A DNA stretch of 64,000 nucleotides from Pseudomonas wayambapalatensis. GTDB lineage: Bacteria; Pseudomonadota; Gammaproteobacteria; Pseudomonadales; Pseudomonadaceae. The notes under the pieces were generated by a model. That model saw nothing but the letters and a program-made list of their open reading frames with translations, was not told the DNA's origin and did not search any database. Positions 16,129 to 25,419 of the stretch are shown piece by piece. The position numbers were made by a program, and so were the translations under genes. Position 1 is the first letter of the stretch; every line of letters begins with the position of its first letter. The stretch lies in the NCBI GenBank assembly GCA_014268975.2, contig CP077096.1:236001-300000 (forward strand). The letters are read 5' to 3'.

Positions 16129-18417
16129 ATGAATGATCTGGCCAATTCCAAGATGACCCCGAATACCCCTCCCGTGCGCATTGATTTCAATACGCCCGAG
16201 CTGCAACGCAAGCGCCGCCTGCGCGCGTTGAAGGATCGCCTGACCCGCTGGTATGTCCTGGTGGGCGGGCTTGCCGTGCTGGCAGCCATCACCCTGATCT
16301 TCTTCTACCTGGCTTATGTGGTGCTGCCGCTGTTCCAGGGCGCCGAGCTGACCAGCAAGAAGGCCCTGGAGCCGACCTGGCTGCAGCAGGATGCCGGCAA
16401 GCCGCTGATGATCGCCCTCGAGGAGCAGAACCTCGTGGGCATGCGCGTTTCCGACAAGGGCCAGGCGCTGTTCTTCGACACCAAGACCGGTGCCGAACTC
16501 AAGCGGGTCGAGCTGCCGTTGCCCGCGGGCACCACGGTCAGTTCGATCGGTACCGACCAGCCGGGTAGCCCGCTGGTGGTGCTGGGGCTGTCCAATGGCC
16601 AGGCGCTGGTGTTCCACCACACCTACAAGATCACCTACCCGGACAACAAGAAGACCATCAATGCGGGTATCGATTACCCCTATGGCCAGGATCCGTTCGT
16701 CCTCGACGAACAGGGCCGTGCGCTGGAGCACGTGAGCGTCAACCTCAATGGCGACACCCTGCTGCTGGCGGGTTCCACCGGTGCGCAACTGCAGGTGATC
16801 GAGCTGTCGCGCACTGAAAACATGATGACCGGCGAGACCACCACCGAGCAGAATCGCATCGCGCTGCCGCAGATGACCGAAACGGTGAAGAACATCTTCA
16901 TCGACCCACGCCAGCAATGGCTCTACGTGGTCAACGGCCGTGCCACCGCCGATGTCTTCAGCCTGCGCGAGAAGAGCCTCAACGGTCGCTACAAGCTCCT
17001 CGAAGACGGCAACGCCGAAATCACCGCCAGTGGCCAGCTGGTCGGTGGCATCTCGCTGATCTTCGGTGACTCCAAGGGCGGCCTGAGCCAGTGGTTCATG
17101 GCCCGCGACCCGGATGGCGAATCGCGCTTCAAACTGATCCGCAGCTTCCAGCTGGGCAAGGCGCCGATCGCCCAGATCGATGCCGAGGAGCGTCGCAAGG
17201 GCTTCATCGCCCTGGACGCCGAAGGCAAGCTTGGTGTGTTCCACAGCACCGCGCACCGCACCCTGCTGGTCGAGCCGGTCGCCGATAGCGCCGGCGTGCT
17301 GGCCCTGTCGCCGCGTGCCAACCGCATCATGATCGAAGAAGGCGGCAAGCTGCTGCCGCTGAGCCTGCGCAACCCGCACCCTGAAGTGTCCTTCAGCGCG
17401 CTGTGGGGCAAGGTCTGGTACGAGAACTACGACGAGCCGAAGTACGTCTGGCAGTCCACCGCTTCCAACACCGACTTCGAGCCCAAGCTGAGCCTGTCGC
17501 CGCTGACCTTCGGTACGCTCAAGGCCGCGTTCTACGCGATGATCCTGGCAGCACCGCTGGCCATTGCCGCGGCCATCTACACCGCCTACTTCATGGCGCC
17601 GGGCATGCGCCGCAAGGTCAAGCCGGTCATCGAGCTGATGGAAGCGATGCCGACGGTGATCCTCGGCTTCTTCGCCGGCCTGTTCCTCGCGCCGTATCTT
17701 GAAGGCCACCTCCCGGGCGTGTTCAGCCTGCTGCTGATCCTGCCGATCGGCATCCTGGTCGCCGGCTTCTCCTGGAGCCGCCTGCCGGAGTCGATCCGCC
17801 AGCGCATCCCGGATGGCTGGGAGGCGGCAATCCTGATCCCGGTGATCCTGGCGATCGGCTGGTTCGCGCTGTACATGAGCCCGTTCCTAGAGAGCTGGTT
17901 CTTCGGCGGCGACATGCGCCTGTGGATCAGCCACGATCTGAAAATCACCTACGACCAGCGCAACGCCCTGGTGGTGGGTATCGCCATGGGCTTCGCGGTC
18001 ATCCCGAACATCTACTCGATCGCCGAAGACGCCGTGTTCAGCGTGCCGCGCAGCCTCACGCTGGGCTCGCTGGCGCTGGGTGCGACGCCCTGGCAGACCC
18101 TGACCCGCGTGGTCATCCTCACCGCAAGCCCGGGCATCTTCTCGGCGCTGATGATCGGCATGGGCCGGGCGGTGGGCGAGACCATGATCGTGCTCATGGC
18201 CACCGGCAACACCCCGGTGATGGAGATGAACCTGTTCGAGGGCATGCGCACCCTGGCCGCCAACGTGGCCGTGGAAATGCCCGAATCGGAAGTCGGCGGC
18301 AGCCACTATCGTGTGCTGTTCCTCGCCGCCCTCGTGCTGCTGATGTTCACCTTCATCATGAACACCTTGGCCGAGCTGATTCGCCAGCGTCTGCGCAAGA
18401 AATACTCGTCGCTTTGA
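16129..18417 (+). CDS. pstC: phosphate ABC transporter permease PstC, long form with extra periplasmic domain
   Basis: 762 residues from ATG 16129, with AGGG seven bases upstream; an in-frame GTG at 16123 is the alternative. E. coli PstC has about 320 residues, so more than half of this protein is additional. After a membrane helix near residues 45-67, residues about 70-455 form a soluble, probably periplasmic region with repeated beta-like blocks (for example GSPLVVLGLSNGQALVF and QWLYVVNGRATADVFSL) that resemble propeller blades. The permease domain occupies about 460-760 with EAMPTVILGFFAGLFLAP and the coupling-loop sequence LGATPWQT. The long form is typical of Pseudomonas. The gene is first in pstCAB-phoU. 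Confidence 0.95.
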   Translation: MNDLANSKMTPNTPPVRIDFNTPELQRKRRLRALKDRLTRWYVLVGGLAVLAAITLIFFYLAYVVLPLFQGAELTSKKALEPTWLQQDAGKPLMIALEEQNLVGMRVSDKGQALFFDTKTGAELKRVELPLPAGTTVSSIGTDQPGSPLVVLGLSNGQALVFHHTYKITYPDNKKTINAGIDYPYGQDPFVLDEQGRALEHVSVNLNGDTLLLAGSTGAQLQVIELSRTENMMTGETTTEQNRIALPQMTETVKNIFIDPRQQWLYVVNGRATADVFSLREKSLNGRYKLLEDGNAEITASGQLVGGISLIFGDSKGGLSQWFMARDPDGESRFKLIRSFQLGKAPIAQIDAEERRKGFIALDAEGKLGVFHSTAHRTLLVEPVADSAGVLALSPRANRIMIEEGGKLLPLSLRNPHPEVSFSALWGKVWYENYDEPKYVWQSTASNTDFEPKLSLSPLTFGTLKAAFYAMILAAPLAIAAAIYTAYFMAPGMRRKVKPVIELMEAMPTVILGFFAGLFLAPYLEGHLPGVFSLLLILPIGILVAGFSWSRLPESIRQRIPDGWEAAILIPVILAIGWFALYMSPFLESWFFGGDMRLWISHDLKITYDQRNALVVGIAMGFAVIPNIYSIAEDAVFSVPRSLTLGSLALGATPWQTLTRVVILTASPGIFSALMIGMGRAVGETMIVLMATGNTPVMEMNLFEGMRTLAANVAVEMPESEVGGSHYRVLFLAALVLLMFTFIMNTLAELIRQRLRKKYSSL

Positions 18418-18434
18418 TAGAAAGGTAGAGATCC

Positions 18435-20105
18435 GTGAAAAAGGATTCCCTCAAAGGCTGGTTCAAGAGCGGTGCGCCGGGCGTGTGGATCAGCGGTGGC
18501 GCGGTCGCCATGGCGGTGATCATGACCGTCGGCCTGCTCGCCGTGATCGCGGTGCGCGGCCTGGGCCACTTCTGGCCGGCCGACCTGATCCAGGCCACCT
18601 ACAAGGTGCCTGGCCAGGCCGATCATGTGATCGTCGGCGAAGTGGTGCAGAAGGAAGAAGTTCCGCGCGAGCGCCTCAAGAGCGCTGGCCTGCCGGTACC
18701 TGACCAGGGCCCGGAGTTCATGACCCGCGAACTGGTCAAGGTCGGTAACCGCGACCTCAACGGCAGCGACTTCACCTGGTTGGTCGGTGACTGGCTGGTG
18801 GACCAGAGCAAGCCCGCCGACCTGATCGCCCTGGAGCGCCGCGAGTGGGGCAACTTCTATGGTTACCTGGTCAGCGTCAAGGAAGAGGGCCGTGTGGTCG
18901 CCGAAGGTCCGAGCGCCTGGAACGAACTGCAGAGCCGCCTCAAGCGCGCCAGTGACCTGAATGACCAACTGGTGTCGCTCGAGAAGAAAGACATTGGCTC
19001 TATCAACCACGGCCTCGAACGCCTGCGCCTGCACAGCCGCAAGCTGGAACTGCAGGGCAAGCTGGATGCGGCTGCCCAGGCCGATATCGAATCTGAGCGT
19101 GCTGAGCTGAACAGCCGCTATAAGACCATCGAGGAGCGCCTGACCGGCCTGCACCAGGCTTTCGCCCGCGACAGCCTGGTGGCCCGCGACGCCAACGGCC
19201 GCCAGGTGGAGATCAACCTGAGCAAGGTGGTGCATGCCATCCAGCCTAACGGCATGTCGGCGATGACCAAGATGGGTGCCTACTTCAGCAAGGTCTGGGA
19301 GTTCCTCAGCGACGACCCGCGTGAAGCCAACACCGAAGGCGGTATCTTCCCGGCCATCTTCGGCACAGTGATGATGACCCTGATCATGGCCGTGATCGTC
19401 ACCCCGTTCGGCGTGCTGGCGGCGGTCTACCTGCGCGAGTACGCCAGGCAAGGCCCGGTCACCCGGCTGATCCGCATCGCGGTGAACAACCTGGCCGGGG
19501 TGCCGGCGATCGTCTATGGCGTGTTCGGCCTGGGCTTCTTCGTCTATGTGCTGGGTGGCTCGATCGACCGGCTGTTCTTCCCCGAATCGCTGCCGGCGCC
19601 TACGCTGGGCACGCCAGGCCTGTTGTGGGCCTCGCTGACCCTGGCACTGCTGGCGGTCCCGGTGGTGATCGTCGCCACCGAAGAAGGCCTGGCGCGGATC
19701 CCGCGTACGGTGCGCGAGGGTTCGCTGGCCCTGGGTGCGACCAAGGCCGAGACACTGTGGAAGATCGTTCTGCCGATGGCCAGCCCGGCGATGATGACCG
19801 GCATGATCCTCGCCGTGGCGCGCGCCGCAGGCGAGGTGGCGCCGCTGATGCTGGTGGGTGTAGTGAAACTGGCGCCGTCGCTGCCGGTGGACGGCAACTA
19901 CCCTTACCTGCACCTCGACCAGAAGATCATGCACCTGGGCTTCCACATCTACGACGTCGGCTTCCAGAGCCCCAACGTCGAGGCCGCACGGCCGCTGGTC
20001 TACGCCACGGCGCTGCTGCTGGTGCTGGTGATCGCGACCCTCAACCTCTCGGCGGTGTGGATCCGTAACCACCTGCGCGAGAAGTACAAGGCGCTCGACA
20101 GCTGA
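18435..20105 (+). CDS. pstA: phosphate ABC transporter permease PstA, long form
   Basis: 556 residues, starting at GTG 18435 behind a GGTAGAG site, 17 bases after pstC. E. coli PstA has about 296 residues. An N-terminal membrane helix (residues about 20-42) is followed by a soluble region to about 290, including a charged, probably coiled-coil part (DLNDQLVSLEKKDIGSINH and RLRLHSRKLELQGKLDAA). The permease domain spans about 300-550, with VYLREYARQG, AGVPAIVYGVFGLGFF and the EAA-type coupling loop LALGATKAETLWKIVLPMA. It pairs with the long PstC, and the two soluble regions may touch in the periplasm. Confidence 0.95.
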   Translation: MKKDSLKGWFKSGAPGVWISGGAVAMAVIMTVGLLAVIAVRGLGHFWPADLIQATYKVPGQADHVIVGEVVQKEEVPRERLKSAGLPVPDQGPEFMTRELVKVGNRDLNGSDFTWLVGDWLVDQSKPADLIALERREWGNFYGYLVSVKEEGRVVAEGPSAWNELQSRLKRASDLNDQLVSLEKKDIGSINHGLERLRLHSRKLELQGKLDAAAQADIESERAELNSRYKTIEERLTGLHQAFARDSLVARDANGRQVEINLSKVVHAIQPNGMSAMTKMGAYFSKVWEFLSDDPREANTEGGIFPAIFGTVMMTLIMAVIVTPFGVLAAVYLREYARQGPVTRLIRIAVNNLAGVPAIVYGVFGLGFFVYVLGGSIDRLFFPESLPAPTLGTPGLLWASLTLALLAVPVVIVATEEGLARIPRTVREGSLALGATKAETLWKIVLPMASPAMMTGMILAVARAAGEVAPLMLVGVVKLAPSLPVDGNYPYLHLDQKIMHLGFHIYDVGFQSPNVEAARPLVYATALLLVLVIATLNLSAVWIRNHLREKYKALDS

Positions 20106-20177
20106 ATCTGATTGCAAGCGGGCCGCCCGCAGAGCGAGCGGCCCTGTGAAACGAATTGATAGCGTATGGAGTTGACC

Positions 20178-21011
20178 ATGCAGCAAGAATCCCACTCCCA
20201 CGGCATCGACATGTCGGCCCTGGGCCGCGACAAGCAGAGCCTGCGCCTGGCTGAAGAGACCGTGGCTATCGAAGTCCCGGGCCTGTCGCTGTTCTACGGC
20301 GACAAGCAGGCGCTGTTCGATGTGCAGATGAACATCCCCAAACAGCGCGTGACCGCCTTCATTGGCCCGTCCGGCTGCGGCAAGTCCACGCTGCTGCGCA
20401 CCTTCAACCGCATGAACGACCTGGTCGATGGCTGCCGCGTGGAAGGTGCCATCAACCTGTACGGCAACAACATCTACCGCAAGGGCGAGGATGTGGCCGA
20501 GTTGCGCCGCCGGGTGGGCATGGTGTTCCAGAAGCCCAACCCGTTCCCCAAGACCATCTACGAGAACGTGGTCTATGGCCTGCGTATCCAGGGGATCAAC
20601 AAGAAGCGCGTGCTCGACGAAGCGGTCGAGTGGGCGCTCAAGGGCGCGGCGTTGTGGGATGAGGTCAAGGACCGCCTGCACGACTCGGCGCTGGGACTGT
20701 CCGGTGGTCAGCAGCAGCGTCTGGTGATCGCCCGTACCATCGCCGTGGAGCCTGAGGTCCTGTTGCTCGACGAGCCTTGCTCGGCACTGGACCCGATTTC
20801 CACGCTGAAGGTCGAAGAGCTGATCTACGAGCTGAAGTCCAAGTACACCATCGTCATCGTGACCCACAACATGCAGCAGGCGGCGCGCGTCTCCGACTAC
20901 ACCGCCTTCATGTACATGGGCAAGCTGATCGAATTCGGTGATACCGACACGCTCTTCACCAATCCGGCGAAGAAGCAGACCGAAGACTACATTACCGGGC
21001 GTTACGGCTAG
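20178..21011 (+). CDS. pstB: phosphate ABC transporter ATP-binding protein
   Basis: 277 residues from ATG 20178, chosen over ATG 20166 because GGAG lies at 20168-20171 with correct spacing. It powers phosphate import by ATP hydrolysis at the cytoplasmic face. Walker A is GPSGCGKST, the ABC signature is LSGGQQQRL, Walker B is [13 protein letters not shown], and the switch histidine follows in [14 protein letters not shown]. The motif [18 protein letters not shown] around the Q-loop marks PstB. It lies 72 bases after pstA and 61 before phoU. Confidence 0.97.
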   Translation: MQQESHSHGIDMSALGRDKQSLRLAEETVAIEVPGLSLFYGDKQALFDVQMNIPKQRVTAFIGPSGCGKSTLLRTFNRMNDLVDGCRVEGAINLYGNNIYRKGEDVAELRRRVGMVFQKPNPFPKTIYENVVYGLRIQGINKKRVLDEAVEWALKGAALWDEVKDRLHDSALGLSGGQQQRLVIARTIAVEPEVLLLDEPCSALDPISTLKVEELIYELKSKYTIVIVTHNMQQAARVSDYTAFMYMGKLIEFGDTDTLFTNPAKKQTEDYITGRYG

Positions 21012-21072
21012 CAGCGCGGCGATTCGGCGCCCCGACAAGCCCGCTCCTACAGGATTCAGGGACTAAAGAACG

Positions 21073-21843
21073 ATGATCAACAAAGAAAGCCTTACCCATC
21101 ACATCTCCCAGCAGTTCAACGCCGAACTCGAGGAAGTGCGCAGCCACCTGCTGGCGATGGGGGGCCTGGTCGAGAAGCAGGTCAACGATGCCGTGACCGC
21201 GCTGATCGAAGCCGATTCGGGCCTGGCCCAGCAGGTGCGTGAGGTCGATGAACAGATCAACCAGATGGAGCGCAACATCGACGAGGAGTGCGTACGCATC
21301 CTCGCCCGTCGCCAGCCGGCGGCGTCCGACCTGCGTCTGATCATCAGCATCTCCAAGTCGGTGATCGACCTGGAGCGCATCGGCGACGAATCGACCAAGA
21401 TCGCTCGCCGCGCCATTCAGCTGTGCGAGGAAGGCGAGTCGCCCCGTGGCTACGTCGAGGTGCGCCACATCGGCGACCAGGTGCGCAACATGGTCCGTGA
21501 TGCACTGGACGCCTTCGCCCGTTTCGACGCCGAGCTGGCACTGTCGGTGGCCCAGTACGACAAGACCATCGACCGCGAGTACAAGACCGCGCTGCGCGAG
21601 CTGGTCACCTACATGATGGAAGACCCTCGTTCGATCTCGCGGGTGTTGAGCGTCATCTGGGCCCTGCGCTCGCTGGAGCGTATCGGCGACCACGCCCGCA
21701 ATATCTCGGAGCTGGTGATCTACCTGGTGCGTGGCACCGATGTTCGCCACATGGGCCTCAAGCGCATGAAGGCCGAGGTCCAGGGCGACACCTCCGGCGC
21801 TGCCGAAAAGGCTAATGTTCCGGACGAATCGGACGATAAGTAA
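21073..21843 (+). CDS. phoU: phosphate signalling protein PhoU
   Basis: 256 residues, two PhoU repeats of three helices each. The metal-binding motif E/D-x-x-x-D occurs twice: in ISKSVIDLERIGDESTKIARR (first repeat) and IWALRSLERIGDHARNISE (second repeat). PhoU links the Pst transporter to PhoR, keeping PhoR in the phosphatase state when phosphate is plentiful. It is the last gene of pstCAB-phoU; a terminator follows at 21861. The C-terminal tail after residue 230 is charged and variable, as in other pseudomonads. Confidence 0.96.
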   Translation: MINKESLTHHISQQFNAELEEVRSHLLAMGGLVEKQVNDAVTALIEADSGLAQQVREVDEQINQMERNIDEECVRILARRQPAASDLRLIISISKSVIDLERIGDESTKIARRAIQLCEEGESPRGYVEVRHIGDQVRNMVRDALDAFARFDAELALSVAQYDKTIDREYKTALRELVTYMMEDPRSISRVLSVIWALRSLERIGDHARNISELVIYLVRGTDVRHMGLKRMKAEVQGDTSGAAEKANVPDESDDK

Positions 21844-21860
21844 TATTGCTCCCGAGCATC

Positions 21861-21889
21861 AACGCCCGGCCTCGTCCGGGCGTTTTCGT
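21861..21889 (+). terminator. intrinsic terminator after phoU
   Basis: AACGCCCGG (21861-21869) pairs with CCGGGCGTT (21876-21884), and a T-rich stretch (TTTTCGTT) follows. It ends the pstCAB-phoU transcript 18 bases after the phoU stop. Confidence 0.85.
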
Positions 21890-22005
21890 TTGTGGCAGAT
21901 ACAGCAGGCACCCGCGAACAGTCTTGAAACGTCCCGGCGTGACCAGTGGTTTGGCAAATTGCCATCAGTCGGCGGTATGCTAGTCGGGATTCAAGAGGAG
22001 TATCG

Positions 22006-22911
22006 ATGAGTAAAGTCAATGTGCTGGTCGTGGACGATGCGCCGTTCATCCGCGACCTGGTGAGGAAGTGCCTGCGCAATGCCTTCCCGGGCATGGTCAT
22101 CGAAGACGCGGTCAATGGCCGCAAGGCCATGGCCATGCTGAGCAAGGAACGTTTCGACCTGGTCCTGTGCGACTGGGAGATGCCGGAGATGTCTGGCCTT
22201 GAGCTGCTGACCTGGTGCCGTCAGCAGGAAGAAATGAAAGCCCTGCAGTTCATCATGGTGACCAGCCGGGGTGACAAGGAGAACGTGATCCAGGCCATCC
22301 AGGCCGGTGTCTCCGACTTCGTCGGCAAGCCGTTCACCAATGAACAGCTGCTGACCAAGGTGAAGAAATCCCTGACCAAGATCGGCAAGCTCGAGGCTCT
22401 GGTGGCGGGCGCGCCGGCGCGAGTCAATTCGGCCTTTGCCAACGATTCGCTGAGCGCCCTGACGGGCGGCAAGCCCGAGGCTGTGAAGGTCGCGCCAACG
22501 CCTGCACCGACTGCGGCTGCCAAGCCGTTGATCAATGCACCGACGCCACAAAGCGCCGCTGCAGCCGCCCAGAGTGGGCGTGGCCAGGGGCAGTTGCGCC
22601 TGTCGAGCGGCATCCAGCCCTGCGTGATCAAGGCCCTGAGCCTCAAGGAAGCGCTGTTGGTGGTGCGCCGCAGTGCTGCGCTGCCGCAGGTGCTCGAAGG
22701 CGCGGTGCTCGACCTGGAGCAGGGCGAGAGCGCCGAGGTGGCGCGCTTGAACGGTTACCTGCACGCCATCGCTGCACTCGAACCCAAGCCTGAGAGCGAC
22801 TGGTTGCAACTGACGTTCAAGTTCGTCGATCAGGATGCTCAGAAGCTCGATTACCTGTCGCGATTGATCGCCCGCGGGACTGCGCAGAAGCACTTCACTC
22901 CGGGCGGTTGA
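22006..22911 (+). CDS. response regulator with CheY-like receiver and a PilZ-like C-terminal domain
   Basis: 301 residues from ATG 22006, with an AAGAGGAG ribosome site. Residues 1-125 are a receiver: acidic pair D10/D11 (VVDDAPFIRDLV), phospho-acceptor aspartate in LVLCDWEMPEMSG, T/S and K in MVTSRG and GKPFT. Residues about 135-195 are a flexible Ala/Pro-rich linker. The last 100 residues look like a degenerate PilZ fold (ending WLQLTFKFVDQDAQKLDYLSRLI), but the R-x-x-x-R and D/N-x-S-x-x-G c-di-GMP motifs are not clear, so nucleotide binding is doubtful. No kinase is adjacent. It lies between phoU and an M23 peptidase, and a link to phosphate signalling is unproven. Confidence 0.85.
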   Translation: MSKVNVLVVDDAPFIRDLVRKCLRNAFPGMVIEDAVNGRKAMAMLSKERFDLVLCDWEMPEMSGLELLTWCRQQEEMKALQFIMVTSRGDKENVIQAIQAGVSDFVGKPFTNEQLLTKVKKSLTKIGKLEALVAGAPARVNSAFANDSLSALTGGKPEAVKVAPTPAPTAAAKPLINAPTPQSAAAAAQSGRGQGQLRLSSGIQPCVIKALSLKEALLVVRRSAALPQVLEGAVLDLEQGESAEVARLNGYLHAIAALEPKPESDWLQLTFKFVDQDAQKLDYLSRLIARGTAQKHFTPGG

Positions 22912-23049
22912 TCCGCTGTTCCACCTCCCTGCAGGAGCGGCACAAGGCCCCTCCTGCAGAAGTCGGGTCGGCCACCCGACCAACTGTCATCCCCCCGATG
23001 TAACCCGCTGCTAGGCTCAAGACATAACAACTGTCAAAAAGCCACTATC

Positions 23050-23940
23050 ATGCGCGCCTGCCTGCTGCTGTCCCTGCTCGTGGCTTCGGCACCGGGCATG
23101 GCCATGACCCTCTACAGCACCACCGACACCTTCGGCGTGGCGTCCTATTCCTATCAGCCCAGCCCTGGTGCACGGGCAATGGCGCTGCGCGAGCCGATGG
23201 TCGAACGTCTCGACGATCAAGTCCGCCTGCATCCCGAGGCACTGGTTGGCGGTGTGCGTTTTTCGGCGCGCAATGACCTGTTCGCACCCGTGGAGGTCGA
23301 GCTGCGTCTGGAAGGCCTGGTCAACGCGCGCGACGGCAATGCTCCGCGTCTCGTTCGACGTGTGCTGGCGCCGCGTTCCACGCAGGTGCTGAGCGTGGTG
23401 ATGGCGCTTCCGGGCAGCCAGCTGAAATACCGGGCCAAGCTACGCCATGCCATGGGCGACCCCGCTCAGCGCCCGCAGGCGTATCGCTACCCGTTCCCTT
23501 GGCGCGGCGGGCCGTTCCGGTTGAGTCAGGGGCCCAATGGGCGCTACAGCCATTTCGGCCCTAAGGGGCGCTACGCCATGGACATCGCCATGCCCGAAGG
23601 CACACCGATCATCGCCGCCAGGGGCGGGGTGGTGGTGAAGATGGAGAATCGTCAGACCGGACGCGGTAACAATCCTTCTGGCAACTTCGTACGCATCCTG
23701 CACGCAGACGGCACCATGGGTGTCTATCTGCACCTGATGCGTGGGTCAGTGGTGGTAGCCGAAGGGCAACGCGTGGCGCAGGGGGAGGTGCTGGGCAAGT
23801 CAGGCAACACCGGCAACAGCAGTGGGCCGCACCTGCATTTCGTGGTGCAGCGCAATGTGGGGCTGGCGCTGGAGTCGATTCCCTACCGCTTCGACCGTCC
23901 GATTGGCGGGTTGCCGGACTTCACGGCAGGGAATCCTTGA
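23050..23940 (+). CDS. exported M23 family peptidase (LytM domain)
   Basis: 296 residues with a signal peptide at residues 1-19 (ACLLLSLLVASAPGMA). Residues about 30-145 form a beta-rich domain of unknown role; the LytM zinc peptidase domain follows. Its ligands are visible: H of YSHFGPKGRYAMD with the D seven residues on (H-x-x-x(n)-D), and H-x-H in GPHLHFVV, with the extra histidine in GVYLHLM. The intact set predicts peptidoglycan endopeptidase activity in the periplasm rather than a divisome activator of EnvC type. It converges with the CorC-like gene, 9 bases between stops. Confidence 0.92.
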   Translation: MRACLLLSLLVASAPGMAMTLYSTTDTFGVASYSYQPSPGARAMALREPMVERLDDQVRLHPEALVGGVRFSARNDLFAPVEVELRLEGLVNARDGNAPRLVRRVLAPRSTQVLSVVMALPGSQLKYRAKLRHAMGDPAQRPQAYRYPFPWRGGPFRLSQGPNGRYSHFGPKGRYAMDIAMPEGTPIIAARGGVVVKMENRQTGRGNNPSGNFVRILHADGTMGVYLHLMRGSVVVAEGQRVAQGEVLGKSGNTGNSSGPHLHFVVQRNVGLALESIPYRFDRPIGGLPDFTAGNP

Positions 23941-23949
23941 ACAGCGCTG

Positions 23950-25290
23950 TCAATCGAGCTTCAGCACCTTGGCCAGGACGATCTTCGGCCCTTTCATCTT
24001 CTTGATGATGATGCGCAGGCCTTCGACTTCCAGCACTTCCTCTTCCTCGGGCACGCGCTTGAGCGACTCGTAGACCAGGCCGGCGAGAGTCTCGGCCTCG
24101 ATATGGTCAAGGTCGATGCCCAGCAGGCGTTCGACCTTGAACAGCGGCGTGTCGCCCCGCACCAGCAGCTTGCCCGGCTGGTAGGCGAGGATGCCGCGTT
24201 CGGCCTTGCGGTGTTCGTCCTGGATATCGCCGACCAGCACTTCCAGCACGTCTTCCATGGTCAGGTAGCCGATCACCTTGCCATCGGCTTCCTCGACCAG
24301 CACGAAGTGGGCACCGCCCTTGCGGAACTGTTCGAGCAACTGCGACAGCGGCATGTGTCGCGATACGCGCTCCAACGGTCGGGCCAGGTCTTCCAGGTCG
24401 ATGGTTTCAGGGAGGTGGTCCAGTTCGGCCAGCTCCAGCAGCAGGTCCTTGATGTGCAGCAGGCCGGTGAACTCTTCGCGCTCGGCGTCGTACACCGGGT
24501 AGCGGCTGAACTTGTGGCGGCGGAACATCGCCAGGATGTTCTTCAGCGGTGCCTTGGCGTCGAGCACCACCATGTCTTCACGGGAGTTGGCCCAGTCGAC
24601 CACCTCCAGCTCGCCCATTTCCACCGCCGAGGCCAGCACGCGCATGCCTTGGTCGCTTGGGTCCTGGCCGCGGCTGGAGTGCAGGATCAGCTTGAGCTCT
24701 TCACGGCTGTAGTGGTGCTCATGGTGCGGCCCGGGCTCGCCCTGGCCGGCGATGCGCAGGATGGTGTTGGCGCTGGCGTTGAGCAGGTAGATCGCTGGAT
24801 ACATCAGCCAGTAGAACAGGTACAGCGGCACTGCCGTCCATAGCGAAAGCAGCTCGGGCTTGCGGATCGCCCAGGATTTGGGTGCCAGCTCCCCGACCAC
24901 GATGTGCAGGTACGAGATCACGAAGAAGGCGACGAAGAACGACACGGCCTTGATCAGTTCCGGGCTGTCGACGCCCAGGTAGGCCAGCAGCGGTTCGAGC
25001 AGGTGGGCGAAGGCCGGCTCTCCGACCCAGCCCAGGCCCAGCGAGGCCAGGGTGATGCCCAATTGGCAGGCCGACAGGTAGGCGTCGAGCTGGTTGTGTA
25101 CCTTGCGCAGGATGCTGCCGCGCCAGCCGTGCAGCTCGGCGATGGATTCGACGCGGGTAGAGCGCAGCTTGACCATGGCGAACTCGGCGGCAACGAAGAA
25201 GCCGTTGAGCACTACCAGGAACAGGGCAAAGAGAATCATGCCGAAATCGGCGAATACAGAGGCGAGGCTGATACCAGGGGAAGGGTCCAT
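23950..25290 (-). CDS. CNNM/CorC family membrane protein with CBS pair (HlyC/CorC type)
   Basis: 446 residues. Residues about 15-200 hold the four-helix DUF21/CNNM transmembrane domain (FALFLVVLNGFFVAAEFAMVKLRSTRVE is its signature start). Two CBS motifs follow, near residues 215-340, with VYDAEREEFTGLLHIKDLL and ADGKVIGYLTMEDVLEVLVGDIQDEH. The last 80 residues are the CorC/HlyC transporter-associated domain. Such proteins are thought to control magnesium or cobalt efflux. The start at 25290 is the longest plausible one; no strong ribosome site is seen. It lies downstream of phoR, separated by a terminator. Confidence 0.92.
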   Translation of the reverse strand: MDPSPGISLASVFADFGMILFALFLVVLNGFFVAAEFAMVKLRSTRVESIAELHGWRGSILRKVHNQLDAYLSACQLGITLASLGLGWVGEPAFAHLLEPLLAYLGVDSPELIKAVSFFVAFFVISYLHIVVGELAPKSWAIRKPELLSLWTAVPLYLFYWLMYPAIYLLNASANTILRIAGQGEPGPHHEHHYSREELKLILHSSRGQDPSDQGMRVLASAVEMGELEVVDWANSREDMVVLDAKAPLKNILAMFRRHKFSRYPVYDAEREEFTGLLHIKDLLLELAELDHLPETIDLEDLARPLERVSRHMPLSQLLEQFRKGGAHFVLVEEADGKVIGYLTMEDVLEVLVGDIQDEHRKAERGILAYQPGKLLVRGDTPLFKVERLLGIDLDHIEAETLAGLVYESLKRVPEEEEVLEVEGLRIIIKKMKGPKIVLAKVLKLD

Positions 25291-25328
25291 GATGGAGTTT
25301 TTACGGGGTCCGTCTTTGAAAGAGAGAG

Positions 25329-25356
25329 AAAAAAAGTGCCAGCTCTAGCTGGCACA
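25329..25356 (-). terminator. intrinsic terminator after phoBR
   Basis: A GTGCCAGCT/AGCTGGCAC hairpin at 25336-25355 is followed on the minus strand by a run of seven T (25329-25335). It lies about 65 bases past the phoR stop and separates phoBR from the CorC-like gene. Confidence 0.9.
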
Positions 25357-25419
25357 GGGGATCCAATGTAGCGGCTGAAGCTGCAAAAGCAAAGGGGATG
25401 CTTTTTGCCGTGGGGATTC

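Noticed and set aside
18306..21038. 910-codon minus-strand frame opposite pstA and pstB
   Set aside because: It is rich in His/Gln/Arg with no known domain, and it is a mirror of two clear transporter genes.
22980..23040. Extra PhoB box before the M23 peptidase gene (ACTGTCAT at 22982 and ACTGTCAA at 23030)
   Set aside because: The two half-site-like sequences are not spaced by a multiple of 11, so they do not form a PhoB array.
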